NCBI GenBank assembly: GCA_021768245.1
Contig: JAETNO010000001.1
Location: 124,001 to 188,000, forward strand
Direction: 5' to 3'
DNA from: Bacteroidaceae bacterium
GTDB lineage: Bacteria; Bacteroidota; Bacteroidia; Bacteroidales; Muribaculaceae
DNA: 64,000 nt
Below are positions 41,103 through 50,056 of this stretch, piece after piece (within the stretch, counting starts at the first letter, position 1; each line of letters begins with the position of its first letter). The notes beneath the pieces were generated by a model. It saw only the letters and a program-made list of their open reading frames with translations, was not told where the DNA came from and searched no databases. The position numbers were made by a program, and so were the translations under genes.

Positions 41103-42368
41103 CTAAACATATTCGTCGCTCATACGGAAAGTGAATGAATTGCGTTTCGCCACAACTATGATGCCGAAGAGCAACGTGAATATAAAATTAAGTATAAAAG
41201 GAAAATGATTGCTTGAGGTTCCGAACATATGGCGGAAGACGTCTACGATGAACGGCGTCACGGTTATAGCGATATAATTCACTGCCAGAACCACGGCGAG
41301 GGCAAGGGTCGATTTCCTGCCGTCGGTCACCGTATAGGTTGCCTTGTCGTATATGACAGGCTGGAAGACCCCGTAGCCGAAACCCATAAGGACCGCAGCC
41401 ACATAGAGCAGCCAATGCTCACGGGCCAAGGCCATCAGCAGAAGACCTCCGGCAATCGAGGCCGTCGCGATGAGCGATGTCCTCTGTCCGAAAACCTTGA
41501 TAAGATACGGCAGGCAGAATCCGGGCAGGAATACGGCGAGATAGAACAATGCCGTTACTGTTCCCGTGATGTCGCTGCTGAGATGGTCCTCCTGTATAAG
41601 GAAGGGAAGATAATATGAAATTATCGTCACGGCATAGGTAGTGAAAGCATAAAGCCCGATGAGCCCGGCAATACGGCTTAGAATAAAGCCTCCTGTCACT
41701 TTCTCTCCCGGCGTCGGAGTCGCCCATTCGACAACCTTCGGATGAGGCTGTCCTACTCCTGAGGGCGCCTGATTCATCTTCGTGGCCGCCTGTGAATTCA
41801 ACTTCCTTACAAAGACCATAAGCACAAGCGGAATCGCCGGGATAAGGTAGACAAGGAAAGGCATGTGCCAGTTGCCACGGTTGAGCCAACCGACGACAAA
41901 TGTCGCAAGGACGAGAGCCACGTTCGATATGCCGCTCTTTATGCCGAGCTGCTGCATCCTGTATTTCCCGACGAAAGTATCGGCTATAAGCCCGGCAGCA
42001 AGTGGAATCACCAGACCGCAGCCACAGCCGAGCAGACAGCTGACCGCAATCAGCGCCACCATCGAATCAGCAAAAAAATAGAGTATGCCGGCAATGAGAT
42101 ATATAGACAGGCCTACAACTACGATTCGCACCTTGTCGCGTGATTCCGAAAGCTTTCCGGAGAAAAGCACAAAGGGGATAATCAGAAGGTTAGGGAGCAC
42201 CGTCAGCATCTGAATCTCAAGGTCAGAAGCCTTGGGGAATATCTTGTCGAGATTGCCGAGCATAGGGCTGACGGCCAGCCCTGGAAGGTTGACCACCAGC
42301 GAGACCGACCATATCGCCAGCAAAGCCGGTAATGTGATCGATCCTTTTCCGGTGGATATCTTAATCAT
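41103..42368 (-). CDS. MFS transporter
   Basis: The 421-residue protein has 12 predicted membrane helices and the MFS loop-2 motif region SGKLSESRDKVRIV. It belongs to the drug/metabolite type of MFS with no recognised substrate. It starts 37 nt after the antiporter gene and ends 9 nt before the porin, so the three genes form one unit. Transport of the decarboxylase substrate or product is inferred only from context. Confidence 0.9.
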   Translation of the reverse strand: MIKISTGKGSITLPALLAIWSVSLVVNLPGLAVSPMLGNLDKIFPKASDLEIQMLTVLPNLLIIPFVLFSGKLSESRDKVRIVVVGLSIYLIAGILYFFADSMVALIAVSCLLGCGCGLVIPLAAGLIADTFVGKYRMQQLGIKSGISNVALVLATFVVGWLNRGNWHMPFLVYLIPAIPLVLMVFVRKLNSQAATKMNQAPSGVGQPHPKVVEWATPTPGEKVTGGFILSRIAGLIGLYAFTTYAVTIISYYLPFLIQEDHLSSDITGTVTALFYLAVFLPGFCLPYLIKVFGQRTSLIATASIAGGLLLMALAREHWLLYVAAVLMGFGYGVFQPVIYDKATYTVTDGRKSTLALAVVLAVNYIAITVTPFIVDVFRHMFGTSSNHFPFILNFIFTLLFGIIVVAKRNSFTFRMSDEYV

Positions 42369-42405
42369 AAAATCCGATTTTTGAGACCTACATTCAAGAG
42401 GACGT

Positions 42406-44025
42406 TCAATTAATTTCGGTCTCCCTGTTCAAAGCTGCCTTCACTTCCTCGTCGGTAGGATGATAGCCTTCCGGCCACTTGGAAACCTGACCCGGGGTAC
42501 GCCCCTCGATTTCCCAGTCAAAGGGATAGAAGGATGCGTTGGCGTCGCGCCATGATTTCTTACGCTTAGCGTAAACGATAAGCGGCAGGGCGATGAACAC
42601 GGCTACTCCGAGAATCAGCACGCCAACATAGACAGCGGGGCTGCCGGTCTTAATCTGCGACGGTGGGATAAAACTGAGTACTCCTGCAAGAACTGCACCG
42701 GCCACGCCGACAATGGTTACTATCCACATGCCCAACTTGCCACCGGGCACCTTGAAACCTCTCTTCTTATTCGGAGCCGTATGACGCAATCTGACGAAGG
42801 CGAAATATATGATAACCACCATAATCAGATAGATTATAGTAGACATCTGGCTCAAAATCTGATAAGCGGACTCAACCGAAGGAAGAAGCACGAGCACAAG
42901 CGAGAGGAGCGACACTATCGCTGCCTGGACATAGAGAATCGTGGTCTGTATGCCGTTCTTATTCGTATGCTGAAGGGAGCGGGGGAGGAAACCGGCTTTA
43001 CCCACGGCGAGAATACCGGTCGAAGGGCCGGCAATCACCACGCTCACCTGGCCAAGCACACCGAAAGTAATCAGTACGGCCATCACATTTCCGAGCCATG
43101 GAGCACCGATTGAGGCCCACAAGTCATTATAGGCTACAAGAAGACTCTGCAAAAGATTGATTTTACTCTCGGGAATCACAACCCCGATAGCGAGAGTGCC
43201 GAGGATGAAGATAACCAGAATGACGAGAGCCGCGATAAGCACTGATTTCGGGAAATTTTTCGACGGATTTTTCATGGCAGGCACCTGAACGGCCTGAATC
43301 TCCATGCCCGCGAAGAAAAGGAAGATACTTGCAGCGAGGACTATGGTGCTGAAATGAGAGAAATCAGGCCAGAAGGGCTTGTCAAGAGGCAGATAGACGG
43401 TCTTTCCAAGCAATAGATAGACCACACCCATCACAATCAGTACTGCGGCAGGGATAATCGTGCCGCAGAGTCCGCCGAGTGTACTGAGCTTATTGGCATA
43501 TTTCATGCCACGGAAAGTGTTGAAGGTACACACCCAGTAGACACCGAGCACTATGATGAGAGTATATATACGGTTGCCCGCGAGTTTCGCGTCAAAGGCC
43601 TCCGGCCAGAAAATATAAGCGAGGGAGACCGCTCCGAACATCAGCACGGCAGGGAACCATATGACGACCATCTGCCAGTCAAGATACATGCTGAGCCAGC
43701 CCGTACGCGTGCCGAAAGCCTCGGAAACCCAGCGGAACACACCGCCCGAACGTGTATAGGTCGAAGCAAGTTCCGCACATACCAAGGCATACGGAACTAA
43801 AAAAACGAGTGCGGCAAGCACATAATAGAATATAGAAGTGAATCCGAATTCTGCCTGGGATGCAAGCCCACGCATACTGACGATTGTTGTCACAATCATG
43901 ATGGCCATAGCCATCATAGATATCTGCTTCACCCCACCCACCGGATGGGTGTGGGGAGTGACTTCCTTAATCCCTCCCGAAGCGGATGGCTGTTGAGACG
44001 TGGTTGTATTTTTATCTGTAGCCAT
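42406..44025 (-). CDS. GadC-like amino-acid antiporter (APC family)
   Basis: The 539-residue protein has 12 predicted membrane helices and the glutamate/GABA antiporter layout: GLASQAEFGFTSIFYYVLAA in the first helix, FFAGMEIQAVQVPAMKNPSK, and a soluble C-terminal tail (GRTPGQVSKWPEGYHP) of the type that plugs GadC. Such carriers swap an amino acid for its decarboxylated amine. Here no gadB is nearby; the decarboxylase upstream is of the pyruvoyl PSD family, so the exchanged pair is unknown. Confidence 0.93.
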   Translation of the reverse strand: MATDKNTTTSQQPSASGGIKEVTPHTHPVGGVKQISMMAMAIMIVTTIVSMRGLASQAEFGFTSIFYYVLAALVFLVPYALVCAELASTYTRSGGVFRWVSEAFGTRTGWLSMYLDWQMVVIWFPAVLMFGAVSLAYIFWPEAFDAKLAGNRIYTLIIVLGVYWVCTFNTFRGMKYANKLSTLGGLCGTIIPAAVLIVMGVVYLLLGKTVYLPLDKPFWPDFSHFSTIVLAASIFLFFAGMEIQAVQVPAMKNPSKNFPKSVLIAALVILVIFILGTLAIGVVIPESKINLLQSLLVAYNDLWASIGAPWLGNVMAVLITFGVLGQVSVVIAGPSTGILAVGKAGFLPRSLQHTNKNGIQTTILYVQAAIVSLLSLVLVLLPSVESAYQILSQMSTIIYLIMVVIIYFAFVRLRHTAPNKKRGFKVPGGKLGMWIVTIVGVAGAVLAGVLSFIPPSQIKTGSPAVYVGVLILGVAVFIALPLIVYAKRKKSWRDANASFYPFDWEIEGRTPGQVSKWPEGYHPTDEEVKAALNRETEIN

Positions 44026-44086
44026 AGCGAGTTATTAAATTAAAAGTCCATAAAGGTATATGGATTGACAGACTGTATGAAAACAA

Positions 44087-44120
44087 GGGGCCGATACCGG
44101 TTTTTCCCAGTATCGGCCCC
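44087..44120 (-). terminator. terminator/attenuator between decarboxylase and antiporter
   Basis: An 11-pair stem GGGGCCGATAC/GTATCGGCCCC, followed on the minus strand by TTGTTTTC. It lies 43 nt after the decarboxylase stop and may lower, rather than abolish, read-through into the transporter genes. Confidence 0.7.
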
Positions 44121-44162
44121 GGATGGAAATATTATTCCCTATTCTTATTAAGGGGTATTGAC

Positions 44163-45320
44163 CTAACGGGCAGGATATACTACAGGATAAGCCTCGGCAA
44201 GTTTAGTACCGACCTTATAGTGGGTGCCTGGCTGGGCGGTGAAGCTTACATTGCTTGATGCCTCGAATACCATCACGATATCGGAGCCACCGAACTGGAA
44301 GTAAGAAATTTCCTCTCCCTTGTGGAGCACCTTGCCGACCTCGGCAGTCATGACAACTGAAGATACCTGTGCCATACCCATAGGCAGCACTGCAACCAAG
44401 CCAATCGGACTGTCTATGACTATCAGGCCACGACACTGCATGAATTCATATCCGGGGTGGTCGGGAGCGTCAAGGTGACGTATCATCTTGACATGGTTAC
44501 GTCCGTCAGGGATAGCCTGATCCTGGTCTGCGACACATTCAAGATATACGGTTCCCTGGATGAAACGCGACTCAAGCACACGGCCTGCCACAGGGGCATG
44601 CTGACGGTGATAGTCGGTAGTGTTCAGGAAGGCATGCATCCACTGTCCGCCTTTGAAACGGTCCTTGTAAGGACTGTCGGCGAGAAGCTCTTCGATGCTC
44701 CAGCGGATACCCTTGATGTCTACTTCGGAGTTTTCGCTTACCTCCCACTGTCCGCCGAATGTAGAGTCGGCAGGAGAGGTGATGATACGGCTGTCATCGA
44801 TAGCTGCAATGGGATGAGTGCCGGGTTTGAAATGACGTGCGAAGAATTCGTTGAATGTCTTCCAACCTCCGTGAGGCATGATGTAGGAATCCATATTGTA
44901 GGCCGGTGAGTTATAGTATGACTCTACGGCTTCCGGAGTAAGGGATTCGGGCTGGTCCATCCACTTGCCGAGTTCCTGGATATACTTTCTCATCCAGAGT
45001 GACAGCGGAGTCAGAGGTTCGGCCGGATTGTGGGGCATCACAGCGTTCTGGAGGCTCTTCACCGGTTCCTGGTCGAGGATAAAGTAGAAAAGACATACAT
45101 GCTTGTAGACGATTTTGCCGGGCTGGTTCTCGACAGGAACCCAAGTGAGCTGTGCGTCAAGCCAGTTGTAGTAGTCTTCAAGGGTCTTCATCTCGTCCAT
45201 TTCGACTGCGTTGTAGGACTTAGCTTTGTCAAATGCCTGCTGGAATTTGTCTTGCCAATTGTTTTTTGCAATCATGTCGAGGAGCTCCTGCACGATTGGC
45301 TGATGGGTAGTTTGTGCCAT
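44163..45320 (-). CDS. PSD-family pyruvoyl-dependent decarboxylase
   Basis: The 385-residue protein has an N-terminal extension of about 130 residues, like the PSDC region of PsiD-type decarboxylases, then a phosphatidylserine-decarboxylase domain. The processing residues are present: Asp185 in SPADS, His238/His241 in YHRQH, and the cleavage Ser346 in FGGSD, where the classical motif is LGST. It has no membrane helix, unlike lipid-acting PSD. The fungal relative PsiD decarboxylates tryptophan. With a GadC-like carrier downstream and an NhaC antiporter upstream, a free amino acid is a more likely substrate than phosphatidylserine. The substrate cannot be named from the sequence. Confidence 0.85.
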   Translation of the reverse strand: MAQTTHQPIVQELLDMIAKNNWQDKFQQAFDKAKSYNAVEMDEMKTLEDYYNWLDAQLTWVPVENQPGKIVYKHVCLFYFILDQEPVKSLQNAVMPHNPAEPLTPLSLWMRKYIQELGKWMDQPESLTPEAVESYYNSPAYNMDSYIMPHGGWKTFNEFFARHFKPGTHPIAAIDDSRIITSPADSTFGGQWEVSENSEVDIKGIRWSIEELLADSPYKDRFKGGQWMHAFLNTTDYHRQHAPVAGRVLESRFIQGTVYLECVADQDQAIPDGRNHVKMIRHLDAPDHPGYEFMQCRGLIVIDSPIGLVAVLPMGMAQVSSVVMTAEVGKVLHKGEEISYFQFGGSDIVMVFEASSNVSFTAQPGTHYKVGTKLAEAYPVVYPAR

Positions 45321-45489
45321 GTTAGGAATAATTTGTTAGGTTTGAATAACTTTCTTATGCTTCCGCAGGGGAGATGCCCTGTTTTAGACTTCGATAATCA
45401 TAACAAACCCTATTCCTTTATTGTTCCACCCAAATGCGATATTAACACTTTTTGCACCTGAAAGAGTGTGCAGGAATCCACGCAGAACT

Positions 45490-46944
45490 TTAAGCGGTCA
45501 CGGGACGCCGGACACATGTCACTATCCTGAAACCGAGACGCGCCACTACTATGCTCATCAATGGGGTGAGAATGTTGAAGATACAGCAGGGGAAATAGGC
45601 GAGCGTACTCACCCCAAGCACGGTAGACTGCGTGAGTCCGCACGAGTTCCAGGGAATCAACACTGATGTGACCGAAATCGAGTCCTCCATCGAACGGCTG
45701 AGCAGACGCGGTTCAAGTCCGTTGCGACGGTAGAGCGAACGGTACATATTGCCCGTGATTATAAGTGCGAGATACTGGTCGGCAGTGGCGCAGTTCATCG
45801 CAAGTCCGCTCGCTACGGTAGCGCCGACTATGCTCGTGCGCTTGCGCAGACGGGAGGTGAAAGCGTCAGTAAGCTTTGCGAGCATGCCCGTCCCGATAGT
45901 CACCGAGCCGAACACCATCGCCGACAGCACAAGGAACACGGTCGGGAGCATCCCGAGGATTCCCCCGGTCTCCACGAGGCGGTCAAGTTCAGCACTTCCG
46001 GTAGGCAGGGCCGAACCACTCCAGAGCGACACTGCCGCATCGACAACCCCTATACCTAAATGAGGCTGGAAAACGAATATTCCGACGCCACCGAGCAATG
46101 CCGCCACCCCGAGGACAATGAGGGTCGGAATCCTCATGACAATCATCACAAGGGTTGCAAGAGGAATGACAAGAGTCCATGGCGATACTACAAATGTCGA
46201 CCGCAAGGCGCTCAGAATCGGAGCGGAATCCGCCATATCGCCTACCGGCAACCAATAGCCGACGCAGAAAAACACTATCAGAGCAATGCCCATGGCCGGA
46301 ACTGTCGTATAGGTCAGATAGCGTATATGCTCGAAAAGGTCGACTCCGGCGGTAGATGATGCAACCACAGTGGTATCGCTCAATGGCGAGACCTTGTCGC
46401 CAAAATAAGCTCCTGAAATAATGGCTCCCGCAATCCAGGGGTCACTGAAACCCATCACCTCGCCTATCCCCATGAAGGCCACGCCTATTGTCGCAATCGT
46501 CGTCCATGAACTTCCGGTCATAACCGAAATCACCGCACAGACAGAGCAGGCAATGACAAGGAACAGTTTCGGCGAAAGGATTTCGAGACCGTAGGCTATC
46601 AGCGTCGGCACCACTCCGGAGAGCATCCACGTTGTGGCCACCATCGCAATACATATCAATATCGGTATGGCAGGGAGAATCTGCATGGCGCTACGCACAA
46701 ACCCCACTTTCAGTCCACGTCGCGAGGCAATGCCTCCCACCCATGCCAGCCCCATGGCGATAGCTGCTGAAATCAGCAGAATCCAGGGCCCGAAGGAGGA
46801 TACGGAGTCGGCACCCTTGGCGATAATGACACCAAGCAGCGAGAACAACAGTACTGATAAGGGAATTAAAGAGACCCACAGGGAGGGGAGGTCACGGCGT
46901 CCGAAAATTTCACTCCGCCTGACAGAAAAACTATGCTTATTCAA
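45490..46944 (-). CDS. nhaC: NhaC-type Na+/H+ antiporter
   Basis: The 484-residue protein has about 11-12 membrane helices and NhaC-family motifs (VMTGSSWTTIATIGVAFMG, GAYFGDKVSPLSDTTVVAS, IPWNSCGLTQS). The family includes Na+/H+ exchangers and relatives such as the malate/lactate antiporter MleN. It is 169 nt upstream of the decarboxylase on the same strand; a separate promoter for the decarboxylase is possible. A joint role in proton and sodium balance is inferred. Confidence 0.92.
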   Translation of the reverse strand: MNKHSFSVRRSEIFGRRDLPSLWVSLIPLSVLLFSLLGVIIAKGADSVSSFGPWILLISAAIAMGLAWVGGIASRRGLKVGFVRSAMQILPAIPILICIAMVATTWMLSGVVPTLIAYGLEILSPKLFLVIACSVCAVISVMTGSSWTTIATIGVAFMGIGEVMGFSDPWIAGAIISGAYFGDKVSPLSDTTVVASSTAGVDLFEHIRYLTYTTVPAMGIALIVFFCVGYWLPVGDMADSAPILSALRSTFVVSPWTLVIPLATLVMIVMRIPTLIVLGVAALLGGVGIFVFQPHLGIGVVDAAVSLWSGSALPTGSAELDRLVETGGILGMLPTVFLVLSAMVFGSVTIGTGMLAKLTDAFTSRLRKRTSIVGATVASGLAMNCATADQYLALIITGNMYRSLYRRNGLEPRLLSRSMEDSISVTSVLIPWNSCGLTQSTVLGVSTLAYFPCCIFNILTPLMSIVVARLGFRIVTCVRRPVTA

Positions 46945-47147
46945 TTGATGTTTATAATTTTAGAGCAGTGTTGAAATTCAACATGCAGTTACAGATACAA
47001 ATCCATTGGAAACCGGACACGAAGTTACGAAAATCCGCCCACATAGCCTAAGGCCTAATCCCCAAAACTCCCTAAAACCTTCAAAAGCATGTTAATTCCC
47101 GAAAGCTGCTTAAAAGATTTCAAATCATGAGCCGTGCCAAAAGTTTA

Positions 47148-47501
47148 TTATAAGTTTAAGCTCTCTCTCACTTTTCGTGGAAGTTTCTTGACCACCTCGT
47201 CATAGGAATGGTCAATCAACTGCTTGACAAGACTTTCTTCAACATCTCCGCTCAGCGACACCTGATTCCAGTATTTCTTATTGAAATGCCAGGCGGGACG
47301 GATGCCGTCATAAAGCTCGCGCAACTCGATAGCCCTCTCGGGGTCACATTTCATGAAAAGCCATTCCGGCTTGTCAAGTGGCATAAGGACAAACATCTTG
47401 CCCATCACCTTGAACACGAGGTTCACATCATCAAACGGAAAACACTCCGTAGTTCCCGCCTTAGACAGACAATAAAGCCTTATCTCCTCTATATCAATCA
47501 T
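47148..47501 (-). CDS. MmcQ/YjbR family protein
   Basis: The 117-residue protein matches the YjbR fold (CyaY-like DNA-binding group): GTTECFPFDDVNLVFKVMGK and the late HFNKKYWNQVSLSG segment with the usual W. The family is small and its role is not settled. The gene starts 6 nt after the hepT stop, so it is part of the toxin-antitoxin transcript. Confidence 0.88.
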   Translation of the reverse strand: MIDIEEIRLYCLSKAGTTECFPFDDVNLVFKVMGKMFVLMPLDKPEWLFMKCDPERAIELRELYDGIRPAWHFNKKYWNQVSLSGDVEESLVKQLIDHSYDEVVKKLPRKVRESLNL

Positions 47502-47507
47502 CTCCCA

Positions 47508-47897
47508 CTAATCATTTAAAATATCAACTATATTTACCAAATTTTCACCCAACATCTGAATTTCATTGACAACCACATCATAGACAAATTCCGCATCAAT
47601 ATTAAAATACCCATGAGCGATATGATCACGCATACCTTTGATACTTTTCCAAGGAATTTGAGGACAATTCTCATCCAGAAAACCGGGAAGCAACTTATCT
47701 ATTTTTTTAACCCCCTCTCCAATACTCTCAATCAGCATGCAATTTGCAGCCAATTTCTGCATACCAGCCATAGTCATCAGATAATCATCTACTGATTTTA
47801 TATGTCTGTTCCATTCCGTAATCATATCACATGCTTTAATCATCTGTAATATGATATTTCTGACTATTGATTTGTTGTTAGAATATGAAAATCCCAT
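47508..47897 (-). CDS. hepT: HepT-like toxin (DUF86)
   Basis: The 129-residue all-helical protein has the HEPN R-x4-H-x-Y motif at Arg90, His95 and Tyr97 (RDHIAHGY). HepT proteins are RNases that are held in check when MntA adds AMP residues to the tyrosine of this motif. It overlaps the mntA end by 20 nt. The region is clearly AT-rich against its surroundings, a sign of transfer. Confidence 0.9.
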   Translation of the reverse strand: MGFSYSNNKSIVRNIILQMIKACDMITEWNRHIKSVDDYLMTMAGMQKLAANCMLIESIGEGVKKIDKLLPGFLDENCPQIPWKSIKGMRDHIAHGYFNIDAEFVYDVVVNEIQMLGENLVNIVDILND

Positions 47898-48171
47898 CCC
47901 GGACGATCTCGTTTACCATGAACAAATCAAGATTGCGGGAACGTCTTACCACATCAACAGCCGTTCCTAAAATCCCTTGTAAATAATCTTTCAATGCAAG
48001 TATCTTAAACGCCTTCGGAGGCATATCTACAAACACATCCACGTCACTACCTTCTTGGTTATCGCCACGGGCCATCGAACCAAAAAGGCAAAGAGATTTC
48101 ACCCCGAACTCCTTCCGGATAAAAGGAGCCGCATCAGATAAGCGGGTGATACATTCCTGTCGGGTACACAT
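47878..48171 (-). CDS. mntA: MntA-like nucleotidyltransferase antitoxin
   Basis: The 97-residue protein is a minimal nucleotidyltransferase with an intact GS-x10-D-x-D motif: Gly31, Ser32, Asp43 and Asp45 (LFGSMARGDNQEGSDVDVF). It is the first gene of the transcript, as expected for the antitoxin of the HepT/MntA (type VII) group, and overlaps hepT by 20 nt. Confidence 0.92.
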   Translation of the reverse strand: MCTRQECITRLSDAAPFIRKEFGVKSLCLFGSMARGDNQEGSDVDVFVDMPPKAFKILALKDYLQGILGTAVDVVRRSRNLDLFMVNEIVRDGIFIF

Positions 48172-48196
48172 GGATTATTGAATAAATTTATTTTGA

Positions 48197-48227
48197 CAAA
48201 TATATAACAAAAATGTCTTACTGCAAA
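48197..48227 (-). promoter_or_regulatory. promoter of the mntA-hepT-yjbR transcript
   Basis: On the minus strand TTTG (48227-48224), a 19-nt gap and TATATTTG (48204-48197) form a full Bacteroidetes promoter 25 nt before the mntA ATG. Confidence 0.75.
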
Positions 48228-48284
48228 ATATTTACCTTAAAGCTACGGAACTGAAGCCAATATGACGTTCAGGGGATGAACCCA

Positions 48285-48341
48285 AATCGGGTTCACTTAT
48301 GCGGTATTCAAAAGAATCCCCGTGCATAAGTGAACCCGATT
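48285..48341. terminator. long inverted repeat after the peptide transporter gene
   Basis: A perfect 18-pair inverted repeat (48285-48302 with 48324-48341) has a 21-nt loop and lies 26 nt beyond the stop of the peptide transporter. It has no long T-run on either side, so it may end transcripts weakly or stabilise their 3' ends. Confidence 0.55.
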
Positions 48342-48367
48342 AAACTGTTGTCTTAGAGTCGGTCAGG

Positions 48368-49900
48368 CTAAGCCTTTTCGGAGGTGACGCGTTCGAGCCA
48401 CTTGACCATGCCGAACATCACAGCCATCGAAATCAGGCAGACAGCGAGGAACACTCCCCATGCCTCCCAAATAGGCCACTTGTTGTACATCAACGGGCCA
48501 ATCCAGAGCAGGAGGTTGCCCACGGCTGTAGCGCCGAGCCAGAGGCCCTGGCAAAGTCCCTGCATATGCTTCGGAGCGACTTTGGACACAAACGACAGCC
48601 CGAGAGGAGAGATGAACAGTTCGGCGACTGTCAGGAAGAAATATATTACAAACATAATCCACCATCCGCTCTTCAATCCTTCGGCGATTTCGGTGTTCAT
48701 GGCCTTGAAAGCCTCAGCTGAAGGATAGCCCTTGGCGATACTGTAGACCATAAGGAAGAGATAAGCCAGACCGGCGATGCCCATGCCGATACCGATTTTT
48801 CGCGGAGTGGAGATTTCCTTGCCTTTAGCGGCGAGTGCCCCGAAAATCCACATAATCACCGGCGTAAGCACAATCACGAAGAATGGATTGACTGCCTGCC
48901 AGATTTCGGGAGCGACGGCGTCGGTCTTCACGAAGTCACGGGCGAAAAGCGAAAGCGAGGTGCCGTTCTGATGGAAAGAGAACCAGAAGAAAATAGCGAT
49001 GCCGAGCACTGCGAAGAGGGCATACATACGCTGCTTGATTTCCTTCGCCATGGCCTGCTTCTCCTCGGGAGTATAGGTCTGAACCTCGACAGCCTCCTTC
49101 TTCGGAGGATTGGGGAGCCCGTTCTTAAAGCATACGAAAATCACTAAGGAGATAAGCATCGCCACAATCGAGGCTATGAACGAATAGTGGATGCCGGTGT
49201 TGAACACGTCGAGGTACTCCGTGCAGAAACGGCTCACGTCAGCGCTCGCGTCGCCTCCAACCTGGGTGATGAGCGCATAGAGATTGTTGGCGTTCTCCAT
49301 ATTCATGTTGTCGCCTATCGAGAGATATTCATGGGCGAGGGCCGGAAGATTGGCGTTGTAGGTAAGATTGTGGACTCCGAGCCACCATGAGCGGAGCATC
49401 GGTGCCACAAATGGAGCCACAAGACCTCCGACATTGATGAACACATAGAAAATCTGGAAACCCGAGTCGCGCTGCGCGGCATAGCGTGGATTGTCATAGA
49501 GCTGACCGACGATTGCCTGAAGGTTGCCCTTGAAGAGACCGTTGCCGAAAGCGATAAGGAAAAGGGCGAAGCATGTCAGCGGCAGGAGCCATGAGATATT
49601 GTCGGATGTGGAGAGGATGGGCACCGCGAGGATGCAATAGCCGAGCGACATGACAATGAGGCCCTTGATTATGGTGCCCTTGTAGTTCTGTGTTTTGTCG
49701 GCAATGTAGCCGCCGACGAGACTCAGGATGTAGATTCCGGCATAGAAACAGGAGTAGATGATGCCGCTCGTCTCGTCGCTCAGACCGAATTTGGAGCAGA
49801 GGAAAAGCACAAGGACCGCGTTCATGATATAGTATCCGAAGCGTTCACCCATGTTGCTCAGCGCGGCCGGGATGAGACCTTTTGGTTGATTCTTGAACAT
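48368..49900 (-). CDS. POT family peptide/H+ symporter
   Basis: The 510-residue protein has 12-14 predicted membrane helices and the POT signatures: ERFGYYIMNAVLVLFL at the N-terminus (E-x-x-E/R-F-x-Y-Y type) and FQIFYVFINVGGLVAP later (FYxxINxG). It takes up di- and tripeptides with protons. It is a single gene with its own promoter, divergent from the ABC ATPase gene. Confidence 0.95.
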   Translation of the reverse strand: MFKNQPKGLIPAALSNMGERFGYYIMNAVLVLFLCSKFGLSDETSGIIYSCFYAGIYILSLVGGYIADKTQNYKGTIIKGLIVMSLGYCILAVPILSTSDNISWLLPLTCFALFLIAFGNGLFKGNLQAIVGQLYDNPRYAAQRDSGFQIFYVFINVGGLVAPFVAPMLRSWWLGVHNLTYNANLPALAHEYLSIGDNMNMENANNLYALITQVGGDASADVSRFCTEYLDVFNTGIHYSFIASIVAMLISLVIFVCFKNGLPNPPKKEAVEVQTYTPEEKQAMAKEIKQRMYALFAVLGIAIFFWFSFHQNGTSLSLFARDFVKTDAVAPEIWQAVNPFFVIVLTPVIMWIFGALAAKGKEISTPRKIGIGMGIAGLAYLFLMVYSIAKGYPSAEAFKAMNTEIAEGLKSGWWIMFVIYFFLTVAELFISPLGLSFVSKVAPKHMQGLCQGLWLGATAVGNLLLWIGPLMYNKWPIWEAWGVFLAVCLISMAVMFGMVKWLERVTSEKA

Positions 49901-49977
49901 AAAATGATGATTTGATATGGTTTATTGTTTTTCGTGGCAATGGGACAGGGCACCTCAGGGCACACCGTTCATGACCG

Positions 49978-50009
49978 CAAAGATAAGCCAAAGGAAAGTG
50001 AAAATCAAA
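49978..50009 (-). promoter_or_regulatory. promoter of the peptide transporter gene
   Basis: On the minus strand TTTG (50009-50006), a 20-nt gap and TATCTTTG (49985-49978) match the Bacteroidetes consensus closely. The leader is about 70 nt long. Confidence 0.75.
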
Positions 50010-50039
50010 TTTTTTCGCAAATGCCTCGTGATAAATGAT

Positions 50040-50047
50040 TAATTTTG
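50040..50047 (+). promoter_or_regulatory. -7 box for the ABC ATPase gene
   Basis: TAATTTTG lies only 9 nt before the ATG at 50057, which predicts an almost leaderless transcript. Confidence 0.55.
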
Positions 50048-50056
50048 TAGCCGCAA

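Noticed and set aside
44163..45320. Ordinary phosphatidylserine decarboxylase for membrane lipid synthesis
   Set aside because: The long N-terminal extension, GGSD site, lack of a membrane helix and transporter context argue against it, although the reaction is not proven.
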